NCBI RefSeq assembly: GCF_000378385.1
Contig: NZ_KB899662.1
Coordinates: 186,001 to 250,000, forward strand
Source: Paenibacillus daejeonensis DSM 15491
GTDB lineage: Bacteria; Bacillota; Bacilli; Paenibacillales; Paenibacillaceae
Direction of reading: 5' to 3'
Length of the DNA: 64,000 nt
Positions 17,200 to 26,313 of this stretch are shown here, piece by piece (position 1 is the stretch's first letter; each line of letters starts with the position of its first letter). Under the pieces are notes generated by a model. That model worked only from the letters and a program-made list of their open reading frames with translations. It made no database searches and had not been told where the DNA came from. Both the position numbers and the translations under genes were made by a program.

Positions 17200-18726
17200 T
17201 TAGTGCCGGCCAATCTTGATATGTCCACGGTCTTGGGTCTGAAAATGAATGACTGGATAACGGACCTTCCACTTGTTGTTGCCCAAGCTGGTGACTTCTT
17301 CAGCCTTGAAACCGCGTGGTTCATAACCGAATGTCTGCTCATAATGAACAATTAGCTCCACCGGCTGATTAGGCAGCATGCGCTGCAGCTCGGAGCCGGC
17401 ATCCACCGCCCAATACCGCATATCCTGAGCGATTTTGTCAGCAAAAACGGTGTAGAAACCAGGATCGATGTTGGCTTCAATGACCAGCCAGCCTTTGCTG
17501 TCCCGGTTCACTTGCCAGCCGGTCAGTTCGGTCACGCCAACCGGTGTCCACAGAACAGAAAACTCGTCTTTCATAAGTTTGAGAATCTCTGCATTCGAAG
17601 CATTGGTCAAACTAGCTGGCAATCGGGAAGGCAGGAATGCCGCGCGGGTGCCGCTTCTTTTCGCTTGTTCGAGCAGCGGCAGCGCATGCTCGCTGGATAC
17701 TGCCAGGTTCAAGTGAGCGGTCGTATCCGGAATCGTCGCCGTCACAATACCGACCACCGTACCGTATTCATCAAACAAGGCGCCGCCGGAGCTGCCGGAA
17801 TCGATCGCTGCCGTCGTTTGAATGTAAGATACCCCGCCCTCATAGTGCACATTGCTGATGATTCCTTCGGAGACCGTATTGCGGAAGCCCTGCGGACTGC
17901 CGATCGCGAGAACCGGATCTCCCTTGTAGAAGAGCTGCTCGGTATCCAGAATGACCGGACGCACCCCGAGGGACGAAGCCGTCTCAATGACAGCCAGATC
18001 TGCATCTTCATCATAGGCCAAGAGGCCGTTAATTTTAAGAGATTTGCCATTCGTCAGTTCAACCGTGCCTTTGGTTGCGCCTGTCATCACGTGATAGTTG
18101 GTCAGCACGTGGCGGTCGCCCACAACCATGCCGCTTCCCTGTCCGCGATCTGTCTCGATGGTGACGATACTGTCATCATACATATAGACAATGTCGCTGA
18201 ACGAGAAGGTTTCATAGGTGTCGAAGTCTGGAAGCGCGTCGTATTCATCACGACTAATCTGCTCCACCGAACGGATCCGAATCGTGCGGGTTGCACTCTC
18301 CCATGCCACTTCTGCCCCTAACGCTTCACCAATGAATCTTAGTGGTACCATGGTTGCCCCCTGTATCAATTGGGGAGGCGTGTCCAGCTGCTGTGCCTTG
18401 CCGTTGATCGTCGCCTGCTTGGCGCCAATTTTCAACGAAATAGCCGTACCGCCTTTGGTTGCGAAGATCGTCTGCGTTTGCTGCTCCCAGCTCACTGTCG
18501 CCTGCAAGGCTTCGAAGATCGGCCGCATGGGTACAAAGGTGGTCCCATTCTGTTGTACAGGGGCTGGTTTAAAGGAAACCGCCTTACCGTCAACGATGAC
18601 TTTGATCTCGCTTGTGGCCTGGGCTGCCGTAGCGGCAATGGGCTCCAAGGACCAGCCGGAGACCGGTTGGATGGCGACGCTCGCGGCGATCACCGATGTT
18701 GCGATGAGACGGGTTAAAGTTTTCAT
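17200..18726 (-). CDS. Secreted trypsin-like serine protease with copper-amine-oxidase N domain
   Basis: The protein has 508 residues. A signal peptide (about 1-37) is followed by a copper-amine-oxidase-type N-terminal domain (about 40-150; PMRPIFEALQATVSWEQQ repeated as VPLRFIGEALGAEVAWE), a cell-wall-associated fold common in Paenibacillus exoproteins. The protease domain (about 170-350) has the triad H in LTNYHVM, D in DEDADLAVIE and S in IDSGSSGGALF, as in HtrA/DegP peptidases but without a PDZ. The C-terminal 150 residues are not recognised. It is monocistronic with its own terminator and probably acts in extracellular protein quality control. Confidence 0.88.
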   Translation of the reverse strand: MKTLTRLIATSVIAASVAIQPVSGWSLEPIAATAAQATSEIKVIVDGKAVSFKPAPVQQNGTTFVPMRPIFEALQATVSWEQQTQTIFATKGGTAISLKIGAKQATINGKAQQLDTPPQLIQGATMVPLRFIGEALGAEVAWESATRTIRIRSVEQISRDEYDALPDFDTYETFSFSDIVYMYDDSIVTIETDRGQGSGMVVGDRHVLTNYHVMTGATKGTVELTNGKSLKINGLLAYDEDADLAVIETASSLGVRPVILDTEQLFYKGDPVLAIGSPQGFRNTVSEGIISNVHYEGGVSYIQTTAAIDSGSSGGALFDEYGTVVGIVTATIPDTTAHLNLAVSSEHALPLLEQAKRSGTRAAFLPSRLPASLTNASNAEILKLMKDEFSVLWTPVGVTELTGWQVNRDSKGWLVIEANIDPGFYTVFADKIAQDMRYWAVDAGSELQRMLPNQPVELIVHYEQTFGYEPRGFKAEEVTSLGNNKWKVRYPVIHFQTQDRGHIKIGRH

Positions 18727-18819
18727 GTTTTACAGGCTTCCTCCAGTGCATTCCTTTTTCTTCCATACACTAATATCCTACCATCGGCCCCCGACTTTTG
18801 TCCACATAAATTTAAGGGG

Positions 18820-19917
18820 TTATTCCCACTTGAATGTCAGTGATGCCGCGATAAAAGCGACGATCAGCCAACCTCCGAGCAGAGCAGCTTCAAACGCTAC
18901 ATCCGTCAACGAAGCACCGACGTTCATGATCTGTCTCAGCGCCGTCGACAAGTGGGCAATCGGTAGCAGTTTGACGATGGGTTGCAGGAATTCGGGCATA
19001 TTCTGAATCGGGAAGAAAACACCCCCAAGAAACAGCAGCGGGAACGAGACAAATCCCGAAATCGGTCCCGCGCTCTCCGGTGTTTTGGCCACGCCGGCGA
19101 TGATGAAGCCGATGGACATGAAGGCTAATGTGCCCGCTATGACAAAAGCCAGCAGGAGCAGCCATGACCCGTTCACCTGCGTCCCAAATATAAATTGGGC
19201 AATGAGAACGACGATTACTGCCTGTAGTCCGTTCAGCAGCAGCCGCGCCGTAATCTGGGCAGCGATAAAGGACGAGGCATGCAGCGGCGTACTCTGCATC
19301 CGGCGCAGGATGCCCCGCTCCCGCCAGGAGGAGATCTGAGCGGCAACACCATTCAGATTGGTCGTCATAATCATCATCGCCACTATGCCTGGCACCAGAA
19401 AATCGATATAGGAAAGCTCGAGCGATTGAACGCCCTCGCTTGTCACCGTTAGAATTGGCTCATATCCGGTCCGTGCCTTGGACACCTCATCGATAATGTA
19501 TGTAATTGTCGTGCGGGCCAGCTCTGACACCGTCAGCTGCGTCTCATCTGTATAGAGTTGTACGGATACTGGACTGATAGACGGTCCAGCGTCCAACGCC
19601 GCTCCCAAGCCCGCAGGAAGTACAATGACAAAGGAGGTGTCGCCAGATTTCAGCTGGGTTAGCGCGTCGTCTGCGTCCGCTGCTTCCGACAGCATCAGCG
19701 CATCAGTAGCCAGCAACCGTTCCTTCACGGTTGCTGCGGCTGGGCTCCCGTCTTCATCAACCAATACGCCCTGTAGCGAGATGCCATTGCCCTGACCAAG
19801 AAATGAGCCCATCATGACCATCAGAAAGATCGGAAAAGCGATACTCCAGAACAGCATTTGACGGTTGCGGGCAAAAAGCTTGAGCTGCGCAAGCGTTAGT
19901 TGTTTGTATGCATTCAT
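18820..19917 (-). CDS. ABC-2 type transporter permease
   Basis: The protein is 365 residues with one N-terminal membrane helix (about 22-40), a large extracytoplasmic domain (about 45-170) and five C-terminal helices, the topology of ABC-2/NatB-like exporters. Its ATG overlaps the stop of the upstream ATPase gene (ATGA), so the two form one exporter. Substrate cannot be inferred; drug or antimicrobial-peptide export is common for the family. Confidence 0.9.
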   Translation of the reverse strand: MNAYKQLTLAQLKLFARNRQMLFWSIAFPIFLMVMMGSFLGQGNGISLQGVLVDEDGSPAAATVKERLLATDALMLSEAADADDALTQLKSGDTSFVIVLPAGLGAALDAGPSISPVSVQLYTDETQLTVSELARTTITYIIDEVSKARTGYEPILTVTSEGVQSLELSYIDFLVPGIVAMMIMTTNLNGVAAQISSWRERGILRRMQSTPLHASSFIAAQITARLLLNGLQAVIVVLIAQFIFGTQVNGSWLLLLAFVIAGTLAFMSIGFIIAGVAKTPESAGPISGFVSFPLLFLGGVFFPIQNMPEFLQPIVKLLPIAHLSTALRQIMNVGASLTDVAFEAALLGGWLIVAFIAASLTFKWE

Positions 19918-20879
19918 GCTTCTCTCAGGCTCCTTCCAGTCATCTGGATGAATACATCCTCCAGCGAGGCCGTCCGGGTCTGCAGCCCGGTAAGCGGCAG
20001 CGCCTCCCGTTCAGCCATGCCAACCAGCTCGGTAAGAGAGGCTTGGAGATGCTCGGTATAGAGGATGACCCGATTCTTGCGAATCTCGGCCTGGGCAACC
20101 CCCGCTAATTTACGCAACCGATTGAGGACGGGTTCTGTGTCCACAGCTGACGAATCCGTTGAGGAGTTCAGCTCAAATTCAATTGCACTGCCCGATGCCA
20201 GCCGATCAATCAGCTGCCTTGGCGTGTCCAGCGCCACGATACGACCGCTGTCCATCAGACAGATCCGGTCGGCCAGAATCTCAGCTTCGTCCATATAGTG
20301 GGTACTGAGTACGATCGTTTTCCCTTCATCGCGCAAGCCCAGGATAATGTCCCACAACATGCGGCGAGCCTGTGGATCAAGCCCTGTCGTCGGCTCGTCC
20401 AGAAACACGACCTTGGGATTATTGACCAGGGCCAGGGCAATGGCCAGCCGTTGCTTCTGGCCTCCGGAGAGATGCTTGACGCGGTCATTCAACTTCTCCT
20501 GCAGCAATACCCGTTCGAGCAGTGGCTCCACGGGGAGGGTCGGCACCCGGTAAAAGCTGGCGTACATCGCCGTAATCTCACGGACAGTCAACAGATCGAA
20601 CAGCGATGTCGATTGCAGCTGGACGCCGATGACCTCCTTCACCCGCTTCAACTGCGTCCGGGTGTCATAGCCTGCAATGCGAGCATGCCCCTCATCCGGC
20701 AGCCTCAACCCTTCTAGCATCTCCATCGTCGTTGTCTTGCCAGCACCATTGGGACCCAGCAGACCAAATACTTCGCCTGGACGAACCTCAAGCGATACCC
20801 CGTTCACCGCAGTAAATGCACCGTAACGCTTAACCAGTCCAACGGCTTCGATGACCGGCGTATTCGGCTCTTGTGTCAT
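19914..20879 (-). CDS. ABC transporter ATP-binding protein, exporter type
   Basis: The product is about 321 residues. Walker A GPNGAGKTTTME, signature LSGGQKQRLAIA, Walker B VVFLDEPTTGLDP and the switch histidine in LSTHYMDEAE are all intact. A C-terminal extension of about 90 residues resembles the DrrA-type regulatory end. ATG 20879 and an in-frame GTG at 20885 are both within reach of AGAGGAG. It is coupled to the permease gene downstream and divergent from the pseudouridine synthase gene. Confidence 0.92.
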   Translation of the reverse strand: MTQEPNTPVIEAVGLVKRYGAFTAVNGVSLEVRPGEVFGLLGPNGAGKTTTMEMLEGLRLPDEGHARIAGYDTRTQLKRVKEVIGVQLQSTSLFDLLTVREITAMYASFYRVPTLPVEPLLERVLLQEKLNDRVKHLSGGQKQRLAIALALVNNPKVVFLDEPTTGLDPQARRMLWDIILGLRDEGKTIVLSTHYMDEAEILADRICLMDSGRIVALDTPRQLIDRLASGSAIEFELNSSTDSSAVDTEPVLNRLRKLAGVAQAEIRKNRVILYTEHLQASLTELVGMAEREALPLTGLQTRTASLEDVFIQMTGRSLREA

Positions 20880-20980
20880 TTGCACTTCACTCCTCTCTCC
20901 GGCCTGGGCCAGGATAGCTTTATCGAATCAACTCATGCTATAGTAGGGGGAAACTATGAAACAAAGGACGGAATTTTGTT

Positions 20981-21940
20981 ATGAATCGACCCAAGAAACA
21001 AGCTTCTTTTCGCAAACCGGCCAAATCGGCTCCCCCACAAAAAAGAGCCGGCGCATCGGCCGGCCACGGCACCAAATCATTTGATGTGCGTGAGCCTATG
21101 GAGCTGTTGCCTTTCCTGATCGAGCGCTATGCCCGGCTTAGCCGCAACAGTGTCAAATCCTTGCTGACGCGCAAGCAGGTCGCTGTCGATGGCCGTATTG
21201 TCTCCATCCATAATCATCCGCTGGAACCGGGCCAGGTCGTCACCGTCGGTGAACGGGAGCCTGAGACCGCTCCACTGGCAGGAATGTCCATTCTGCATGA
21301 GGACGAGGATATCATCGTCATCCACAAGGATGCCGGGCTTCTGTCGATCGCCACGGACAAAGAAGATCAGCTGACCGCTTATCGGCAACTGACCGCTTAC
21401 GTCCGCCGCACGGATCCCCGCCAGCGGATTTTTATCGTGCATCGCCTGGACCGGGATACCTCCGGCGTCATGATGTTTGCCCGCAGCGAGCAGATCCAGC
21501 AGCAGTTGCAGAATGAGTGGCAGGAGGCTGTCGTCGAGCGCTCTTATGTAGCCCTGGTAGAGGGACGGGTACGCAGGGCTGCAGGCCGGATTGAATCGTG
21601 GCTGAAGGAGAGCAAGACGCTGCGTATGTATGCCAGTGAGCGGCAAGGCGACGGCCAGCATGCCATCACCCATTACAAGGTAATGGAGACCAGTCGGACT
21701 CACTCCCTGCTGGAGGTTACCCTGGAAACTGGACGCAAGAATCAGATCCGCGTGCATATGGAGGAGATCGGTCACCCCGTTGTTGGAGACAAAAAATATG
21801 GCTCCACCAGCAATATTATCGGCCGCTTGGGATTACATGCCCGCATCCTGGTATTCCGTCATCCGCGCAGTGGCGAGCTGCTGCGTTTCGAAACACCGAT
21901 TCCAAAAGCATTCCTGACGCCTTTCCGTTCCCAATCCTAG
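20981..21940 (+). CDS. RluA-family pseudouridine synthase
   Basis: The product has 319 residues. A basic tail (1-35) is followed by an S4 RNA-binding domain (about 45-95; SRNSVKSLLTRKQVAVDGRI), then the catalytic domain with the RluA motif HRLDRDTSGVMMFA carrying the aspartate nucleophile. C-terminal motifs are ETGRKNQIRVHMEEIGHPVVGD. Several RluA paralogues (RluD, YhcT, YjbO types) share these features, so the target RNA position is left open. A TATAGT lies at 20938-20943 as a possible -10. Confidence 0.92.
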   Translation: MNRPKKQASFRKPAKSAPPQKRAGASAGHGTKSFDVREPMELLPFLIERYARLSRNSVKSLLTRKQVAVDGRIVSIHNHPLEPGQVVTVGEREPETAPLAGMSILHEDEDIIVIHKDAGLLSIATDKEDQLTAYRQLTAYVRRTDPRQRIFIVHRLDRDTSGVMMFARSEQIQQQLQNEWQEAVVERSYVALVEGRVRRAAGRIESWLKESKTLRMYASERQGDGQHAITHYKVMETSRTHSLLEVTLETGRKNQIRVHMEEIGHPVVGDKKYGSTSNIIGRLGLHARILVFRHPRSGELLRFETPIPKAFLTPFRSQS

Positions 21941-21990
21941 TCAGAAGCTGCAGCCAGCTGCGTCGTCCTGCGGGGCGACGCTAGTTCTGG

Positions 21991-22971
21991 TTAGCCCTGC
22001 AGCGGCTTCAGCAGTTGATCCATGATTCGGCTCGTCCGGACGGCCGAAGCCGCATCACTGGGACAGGCGCCGCGCTGGCCGAGCAGCTCATCTACGATGG
22101 TCTGAATCAAGGGCTGCTGCACATGCGCCGGATGGGCAATCTCCCACGACTGCAATTCCGTGCCGCGGTGCAGGACGACCGGGAGCTCTCCGAAGGTGGA
22201 GAACACCAGCTTGCCCTCGCTGCCGACAATCTCGTTGATATCCTCTTCGACACCTACCGTGTACCCCCATTGCCCGCTGCCATGAATGCCATCTTCTGTC
22301 TGATAGAAACCGGTGACCAGATCCTCGACTTCATAATAACCGCCACGGTTGGAGCTGCGTCCTTCGGCCGCTGTAATCGGTCCGACCAGATAATCAATCA
22401 GATTAAGCGTATGACTGGCCAGATCCACAAAGTGACCACCCCCGGCTACCTCCCGCTGCAGACGCCAAGGCAGATCCCCTTGTCGCTCCTGCTCCGAAGC
22501 CCGCCGCCAGTGTCTGGTGTTGACCGCGTGCACCCGTCCGATTGCCCCTTCCTCCAACAGCTCCTTCACCTTAAGAAACCGAGGTAGTGCCCGGCGATAA
22601 TACGCTACGAACAAAGGAACACCCGCCTCCTGGCAGGCCTCCGTCATCGCTGTACACTCACCGGCATGCAGCGCCATCGGTTTCTCCACATACACCGGCT
22701 TCCCCGCCTTGGCCACCTGCAGCGTGTAGGGCAAGTGCTGAGCAGGCGGAGTCGCGATATAGACCGCATCCACCTCCGGATCATGAATGAGCGACTCAGC
22801 ATCGGAATACCACCGCTCTACGCCATGCCGCCGGGCATAATCCTCAGCCAATGCACCATCTCTCCTCATAACCGCTGTCAGCCTGGAGCCTTGCGCCTTT
22901 TGAAAGGCAGGTCCGCTCTTTACTTCTGTCACATTGCCACAGCCGATAATTCCCCATCTGATTTCCTGCAA
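21991..22971 (-). CDS. Gfo/Idh/MocA family oxidoreductase
   Basis: The protein has 326 residues. The N-terminal NAD(P) fold has WGIIGCGNVTEV, and the family active-site motif is EKPMALHAGE (about residue 95). The C-terminal alpha/beta domain includes GGHFVDLASHTLNLIDYL, with the histidine usual at the catalytic site. These enzymes oxidise or reduce sugars, inositols or amino sugars; the substrate is unknown. It is monocistronic, with a short GC hairpin (21960-21981) after it that has no T run. Confidence 0.9.
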   Translation of the reverse strand: MQEIRWGIIGCGNVTEVKSGPAFQKAQGSRLTAVMRRDGALAEDYARRHGVERWYSDAESLIHDPEVDAVYIATPPAQHLPYTLQVAKAGKPVYVEKPMALHAGECTAMTEACQEAGVPLFVAYYRRALPRFLKVKELLEEGAIGRVHAVNTRHWRRASEQERQGDLPWRLQREVAGGGHFVDLASHTLNLIDYLVGPITAAEGRSSNRGGYYEVEDLVTGFYQTEDGIHGSGQWGYTVGVEEDINEIVGSEGKLVFSTFGELPVVLHRGTELQSWEIAHPAHVQQPLIQTIVDELLGQRGACPSDAASAVRTSRIMDQLLKPLQG

Positions 22972-23009
22972 GCTGCCACTCTCCCCTGATTAGCATATAG
23001 TTTCCTCTA

Positions 23010-23558
23010 TCATAACCGATGAAGGGGAACTTGCCGACTGCCAAAACGACTCAGCTCGCCGCGGAACATCAGCTCCAGCGATGGCGAACGCTCCAGATCA
23101 GCCGGAGTCGTCAGAGAGGGGCATTTGGGAACAAGACTCAGCCCATTCTTCTCAAAGGCAGAAGCGACGAATTGCGAACAAAAAAACGCATGCTGGCGTT
23201 TGATCCGAACATGAAACATGACGCCGAACAGACCAAGAAAATTGTATCGGTAGCGGTCGGGATCCTGCTCGAAGCTGCGTACATAATTGCGGATCCGCTC
23301 ATACTTGCGCTGACTGACCTTGCAGCTATAGACGGCACAGGTTGCGTGGCGGAATAAACCTCCGCCCAGATCCTCTTTGATGAAGCCCCCTATAAACGGA
23401 TTGCCCGGGCTCTTGCGCCCGAAGCTGTATACCTCGCGAAGATCGTCATCAAATGCAATCGAGGCATGGTTGAGCTCCGCTCGCGTATACAGCCGAATCA
23501 AACGGGTCAACAGCGTCCCCGTGTCCGACAATAAGATATAGATGGTTTTCTCCTTCAT
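23010..23558 (-). CDS. YiiX-like permuted NlpC/P60 hydrolase
   Basis: The protein has 182 residues and belongs to the circularly permuted papain-like group. The catalytic histidine is in LNHASIAFD (about residue 31) and the cysteine in AFFCSQFVASAF (about residue 131), the H-before-C order of that group. It has no signal peptide. Members act on amide bonds in peptidoglycan or lipids, and the target here is unknown. It lies between the Gfo/Idh gene and ctpB on the same strand with 30-150 base gaps. Confidence 0.75.
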   Translation of the reverse strand: MKEKTIYILLSDTGTLLTRLIRLYTRAELNHASIAFDDDLREVYSFGRKSPGNPFIGGFIKEDLGGGLFRHATCAVYSCKVSQRKYERIRNYVRSFEQDPDRYRYNFLGLFGVMFHVRIKRQHAFFCSQFVASAFEKNGLSLVPKCPSLTTPADLERSPSLELMFRGELSRFGSRQVPLHRL

Positions 23559-23709
23559 CCTTCATTCTCCACCCGTACATTAAGATTGGAAAAACGTCCG
23601 GCGTCTTCCTACCATTAATGATAGTGGGCGGAGAATGGAAATAAAACCGTCCTGTGTCTGAACGAGAACTAGACTTCGGTCCAGTGCAATATCAGCTAAA
23701 CTGGTTTTG

Positions 23710-25125
23710 CTATCCAGTTAAGAGTTCTACTGCACGCTGATGCTGCGGGTCCTCGCGAACGACCTTGTCGCGCACCCGTTCCACGAGACGGTAGGACGAC
23801 CTACCGCTGAGTACACCATCTACCGGCAGACCTTCATCCCGCTGGAAACGCTGGACAGCGGCTTTGGTCTCCTCGTCGAAAATGCCCTCAGGCTCACCTG
23901 GCTGGTAGCCAAGTGTCTCTAGCAGCTGCTCGGCAGTCTTGACATGCTGGCCAAAGCTGCCTACAGAAATATCAATGTCTGACGGCAGCGAGGGGAGGGA
24001 CGCATAATCCGGCATTCGCACCTCAACCGTCGGCTCGATCCCTTCGTCTTGAATCCAGCTGCCGTCTGCCCTGCGCCACTGCGCTTCGGTCAGCTTGAGC
24101 ACAGAATGATCTTCGAACTGCTGGAAGGTCTGAACGATGCCTTTGCCAAAGGTTTTGACACCAACAATCTCGATGCCGGCAGAATCCTTGAGCGCCGCGG
24201 CCAGCACCTCGGCCGAGCTGGCGCTATTCTCGTCCACAAGGACAACCATCGGGAGCTCCCACGGTTCTTCCTGTTTGGAGCGGTGGGTAATATGATGCTT
24301 GTCGTCCTTGTATACGACCTGAACGATAACTTCATCCTTGGGTACAATCCGACTGGCAATCTCAATCGCCGGCCGCAGCAGCCCCCCGGGATTCATTCGC
24401 AGATCCAACATCAACGCTTGCATGCCTTGCTGCTCCAGCGCTCGGATGGCCTCATCAAATTCGGCTGCTGTATCCTCGGAGAAACGAATGATCTGGATGC
24501 TGCCGATGCCGTCTTCCAGCATTTCATATTCTACCGTAACAACTGGAACGGCAGCCCGTACCAGCACCTGCTCAAAAGGCGCCTGCATCCCTTCGCGCTC
24601 GATCGTCAGCGTGACCTCGGAGCCTACCTCGCCACGGGTAAGCTGGATGATCTCCGGCAGGGTTTTGCCCGTTAACGGCATGTTATTGATTTCAGTGACA
24701 ATATCATCCTTCAATAGTCCGGCCTGATCGGCCGGCGCTCCTTCGACAACGGCCTCCACCCGGAAGTGCCCGTCCTCCTTCCTTAACTCCAGACCAATTC
24801 CCACGAATGAATTCTCGTAGCGCTCCAAATAGCTTGTCCCTTGCTCTTTGGTATAGTAACTGGAATAAGGATCATTCAGGGATTCGACCATCCCTTCGGC
24901 GGCGCCATGCAGCAGACTGCTCGCTTCGGCACCGTCAAGATAATCGGTCATAATCTCTTTATAGGTTGTGTCGAGGTTACGGAAAACCGGCTCCTTCAAC
25001 ATCGGATACTGTGTCGTCATCGACCAGCGTCCTGCGCCAAAGCCAATGCTGATCGTGATCAGACAGAGAATAACGAGGAGCGCAGCCCGCCGTTGCCGTC
25101 GCTTGGGTGATTGAGGTGGGTTCAT
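23710..25125 (-). CDS. Carboxy-terminal processing protease with PDZ and peptidoglycan-binding domains
   Basis: The S41 protease has about 471 residues. A membrane helix (about 15-35) leads to a cap region, a PDZ domain (about 105-190; GIGLELRKEDG, GLLKDDIVTEIN) and the catalytic domain with serine in ENSASSAEVLAAAL and lysine in TFGKGIVQ. A C-terminal peptidoglycan-binding domain follows (about 390-450; TAEQLLETLGYQPGEPEG). CtpA/CtpB of Bacillus have this order, and CtpB activates sporulation factor processing. ATG 25125 is eight bases from GGAGG, while the upstream ATG at 25140 overlaps that site. Confidence 0.92.
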   Translation of the reverse strand: MNPPQSPKRRQRRAALLVILCLITISIGFGAGRWSMTTQYPMLKEPVFRNLDTTYKEIMTDYLDGAEASSLLHGAAEGMVESLNDPYSSYYTKEQGTSYLERYENSFVGIGLELRKEDGHFRVEAVVEGAPADQAGLLKDDIVTEINNMPLTGKTLPEIIQLTRGEVGSEVTLTIEREGMQAPFEQVLVRAAVPVVTVEYEMLEDGIGSIQIIRFSEDTAAEFDEAIRALEQQGMQALMLDLRMNPGGLLRPAIEIASRIVPKDEVIVQVVYKDDKHHITHRSKQEEPWELPMVVLVDENSASSAEVLAAALKDSAGIEIVGVKTFGKGIVQTFQQFEDHSVLKLTEAQWRRADGSWIQDEGIEPTVEVRMPDYASLPSLPSDIDISVGSFGQHVKTAEQLLETLGYQPGEPEGIFDEETKAAVQRFQRDEGLPVDGVLSGRSSYRLVERVRDKVVREDPQHQRAVELLTG

Positions 25126-25266
25126 CTGCTTATCCTCCATTCAAGCTTGCTGTTATCACTGTATCGCATTCGGAGACAGGCTTCAAGCGGCGCTTCTATC
25201 CCTTGTGCCAATATAGCTTTTTCGATACAATCATTCTAGCTGACAGACGATAGAGGAGAGAAATCA

Positions 25267-26079
25267 ATGACTTATAAACTGATTGCAATCGATGTAGATG
25301 ACACGCTTCTTAATGATGATATTCAGGTCAGCGAAGGCACGCGTGCCGCCCTGATCGAAGCGTCTGCCCAAGGGGCCACAGTGACATTGGCTACTGGACG
25401 GATGTATGCCTCCGCACGCAAGATTGCCCAGCAAATTGATCTCAACGTGCCTATCATCACGTATCAAGGTTCACTTGTGAAGACACTGATCGACGAAGAA
25501 GTGCTATACGAGCGTAATGTGCCGGAGGATGCCGCATTGGAATTGTTCGATTATTGCATCCGCAAGGGATTGCATTTGCAATTGTATGTAGATGATGTAC
25601 TCTATGTACGTGAAGACAACGACAAGGCCCAAGGTTACTCTCGCCTGTCCAATATTCCTTATGTCGTCGAACCCGACTTCGAGAGCCTTGCTCGTAAGCC
25701 ACTGAACAAGATGCTGATTATTGATGATCCCGAGCTGTTGGACCAGGTCGCACTGGAGCTGGCACCGCTGATTGGTGATCGGGTACACATCACCAAATCC
25801 AAGCCTCACTACCTGGAGATTATGCACAAGGAAGGGACAAAGGGGCACGCGCTGCAGTATATGGCCGCCCATCATGTGGGCTGCAGCATGGATGAAGTGA
25901 TTGCAATTGGTGATTCGTGGAATGACCACGAGATGCTGGAGGTCGCAGGCCTCGGCGTAGCGATGGCCAATGCCGTTGAACCGCTCAAGGCAATTGCGGA
26001 TTATGTAACCTTGTCCAACAATGAAGAAGGCGTGCGACATGTGATCGAGAAGTTTGTGCTCGGCCGCCCTGTAGAGTAA
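25267..26079 (+). CDS. Cof-type HAD-superfamily phosphatase
   Basis: The protein has 270 residues. HAD motif I is IDVDDTLLND with the aspartate nucleophile, motif II TLATGR, the motif III lysine in LNKMLII, and motif IV GDSWNDHEMLE. The inserted cap (about 85-190) is of C2b/Cof type. Such enzymes dephosphorylate sugar phosphates, FMN or pyridoxal phosphate; the specific substrate is unknown. The ATG follows AGAGGAG. A stem-loop repeat and a terminator lie behind it. Confidence 0.92.
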   Translation: MTYKLIAIDVDDTLLNDDIQVSEGTRAALIEASAQGATVTLATGRMYASARKIAQQIDLNVPIITYQGSLVKTLIDEEVLYERNVPEDAALELFDYCIRKGLHLQLYVDDVLYVREDNDKAQGYSRLSNIPYVVEPDFESLARKPLNKMLIIDDPELLDQVALELAPLIGDRVHITKSKPHYLEIMHKEGTKGHALQYMAAHHVGCSMDEVIAIGDSWNDHEMLEVAGLGVAMANAVEPLKAIADYVTLSNNEEGVRHVIEKFVLGRPVE

Positions 26080-26124
26080 ACTTCGCCAAATTCTCAGGCT
26101 GTCCTCAACAAGGGGCCTACGGTC

Positions 26125-26235
26125 ACGGATCGATCTTACGATCGCTGTTGTCCCCAGATTTCTTGATTTACTAACCGCTCTAGCGGTTGAAATCCGGGGA
26201 CAAAGGCGAACGCTTCGCTTCTCCAGATTCGATTC
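26125..26235 (+). repeat. Stem-loop repeat, copy B1
   Basis: An outer stem TTGTCCCCAGATTT (26148-26161) pairs with AAATCCGGGGACAA (26190-26203), and an inner stem AACCGC/GCGGTT (26073+100 to 26188) lies within it. Flanks read GATCGCTG on the left and AGGCGAACGC then CTTCTCCAGATTCG on the right. Two more copies are at 43662 and 47937. Confidence 0.85.
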
Positions 26236-26276
26236 CGTGCCTCTTCGGCCTTTAAGGACAGCCTGAACGCGTAGCA

Positions 26277-26311
26277 AAATGCCCCACAGTCATCTAGACT
26301 GTGGGGCATTT
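26277..26311. terminator. Bidirectional terminator between HAD gene and sbp
   Basis: A 15-base perfect stem, AAATGCCCCACAGTC and its complement, surrounds a five-base loop. T-rich bases follow on the plus strand (TGTTTAT), with AAAA on the other side. It serves the convergent HAD and sbp genes. Confidence 0.85.
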
Positions 26312-26313
26312 GT

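Noticed and set aside
17076-17351. 92-residue upstream extension of the radical SAM protein
   Set aside because: It would run through the protease terminator and into the protease coding end.
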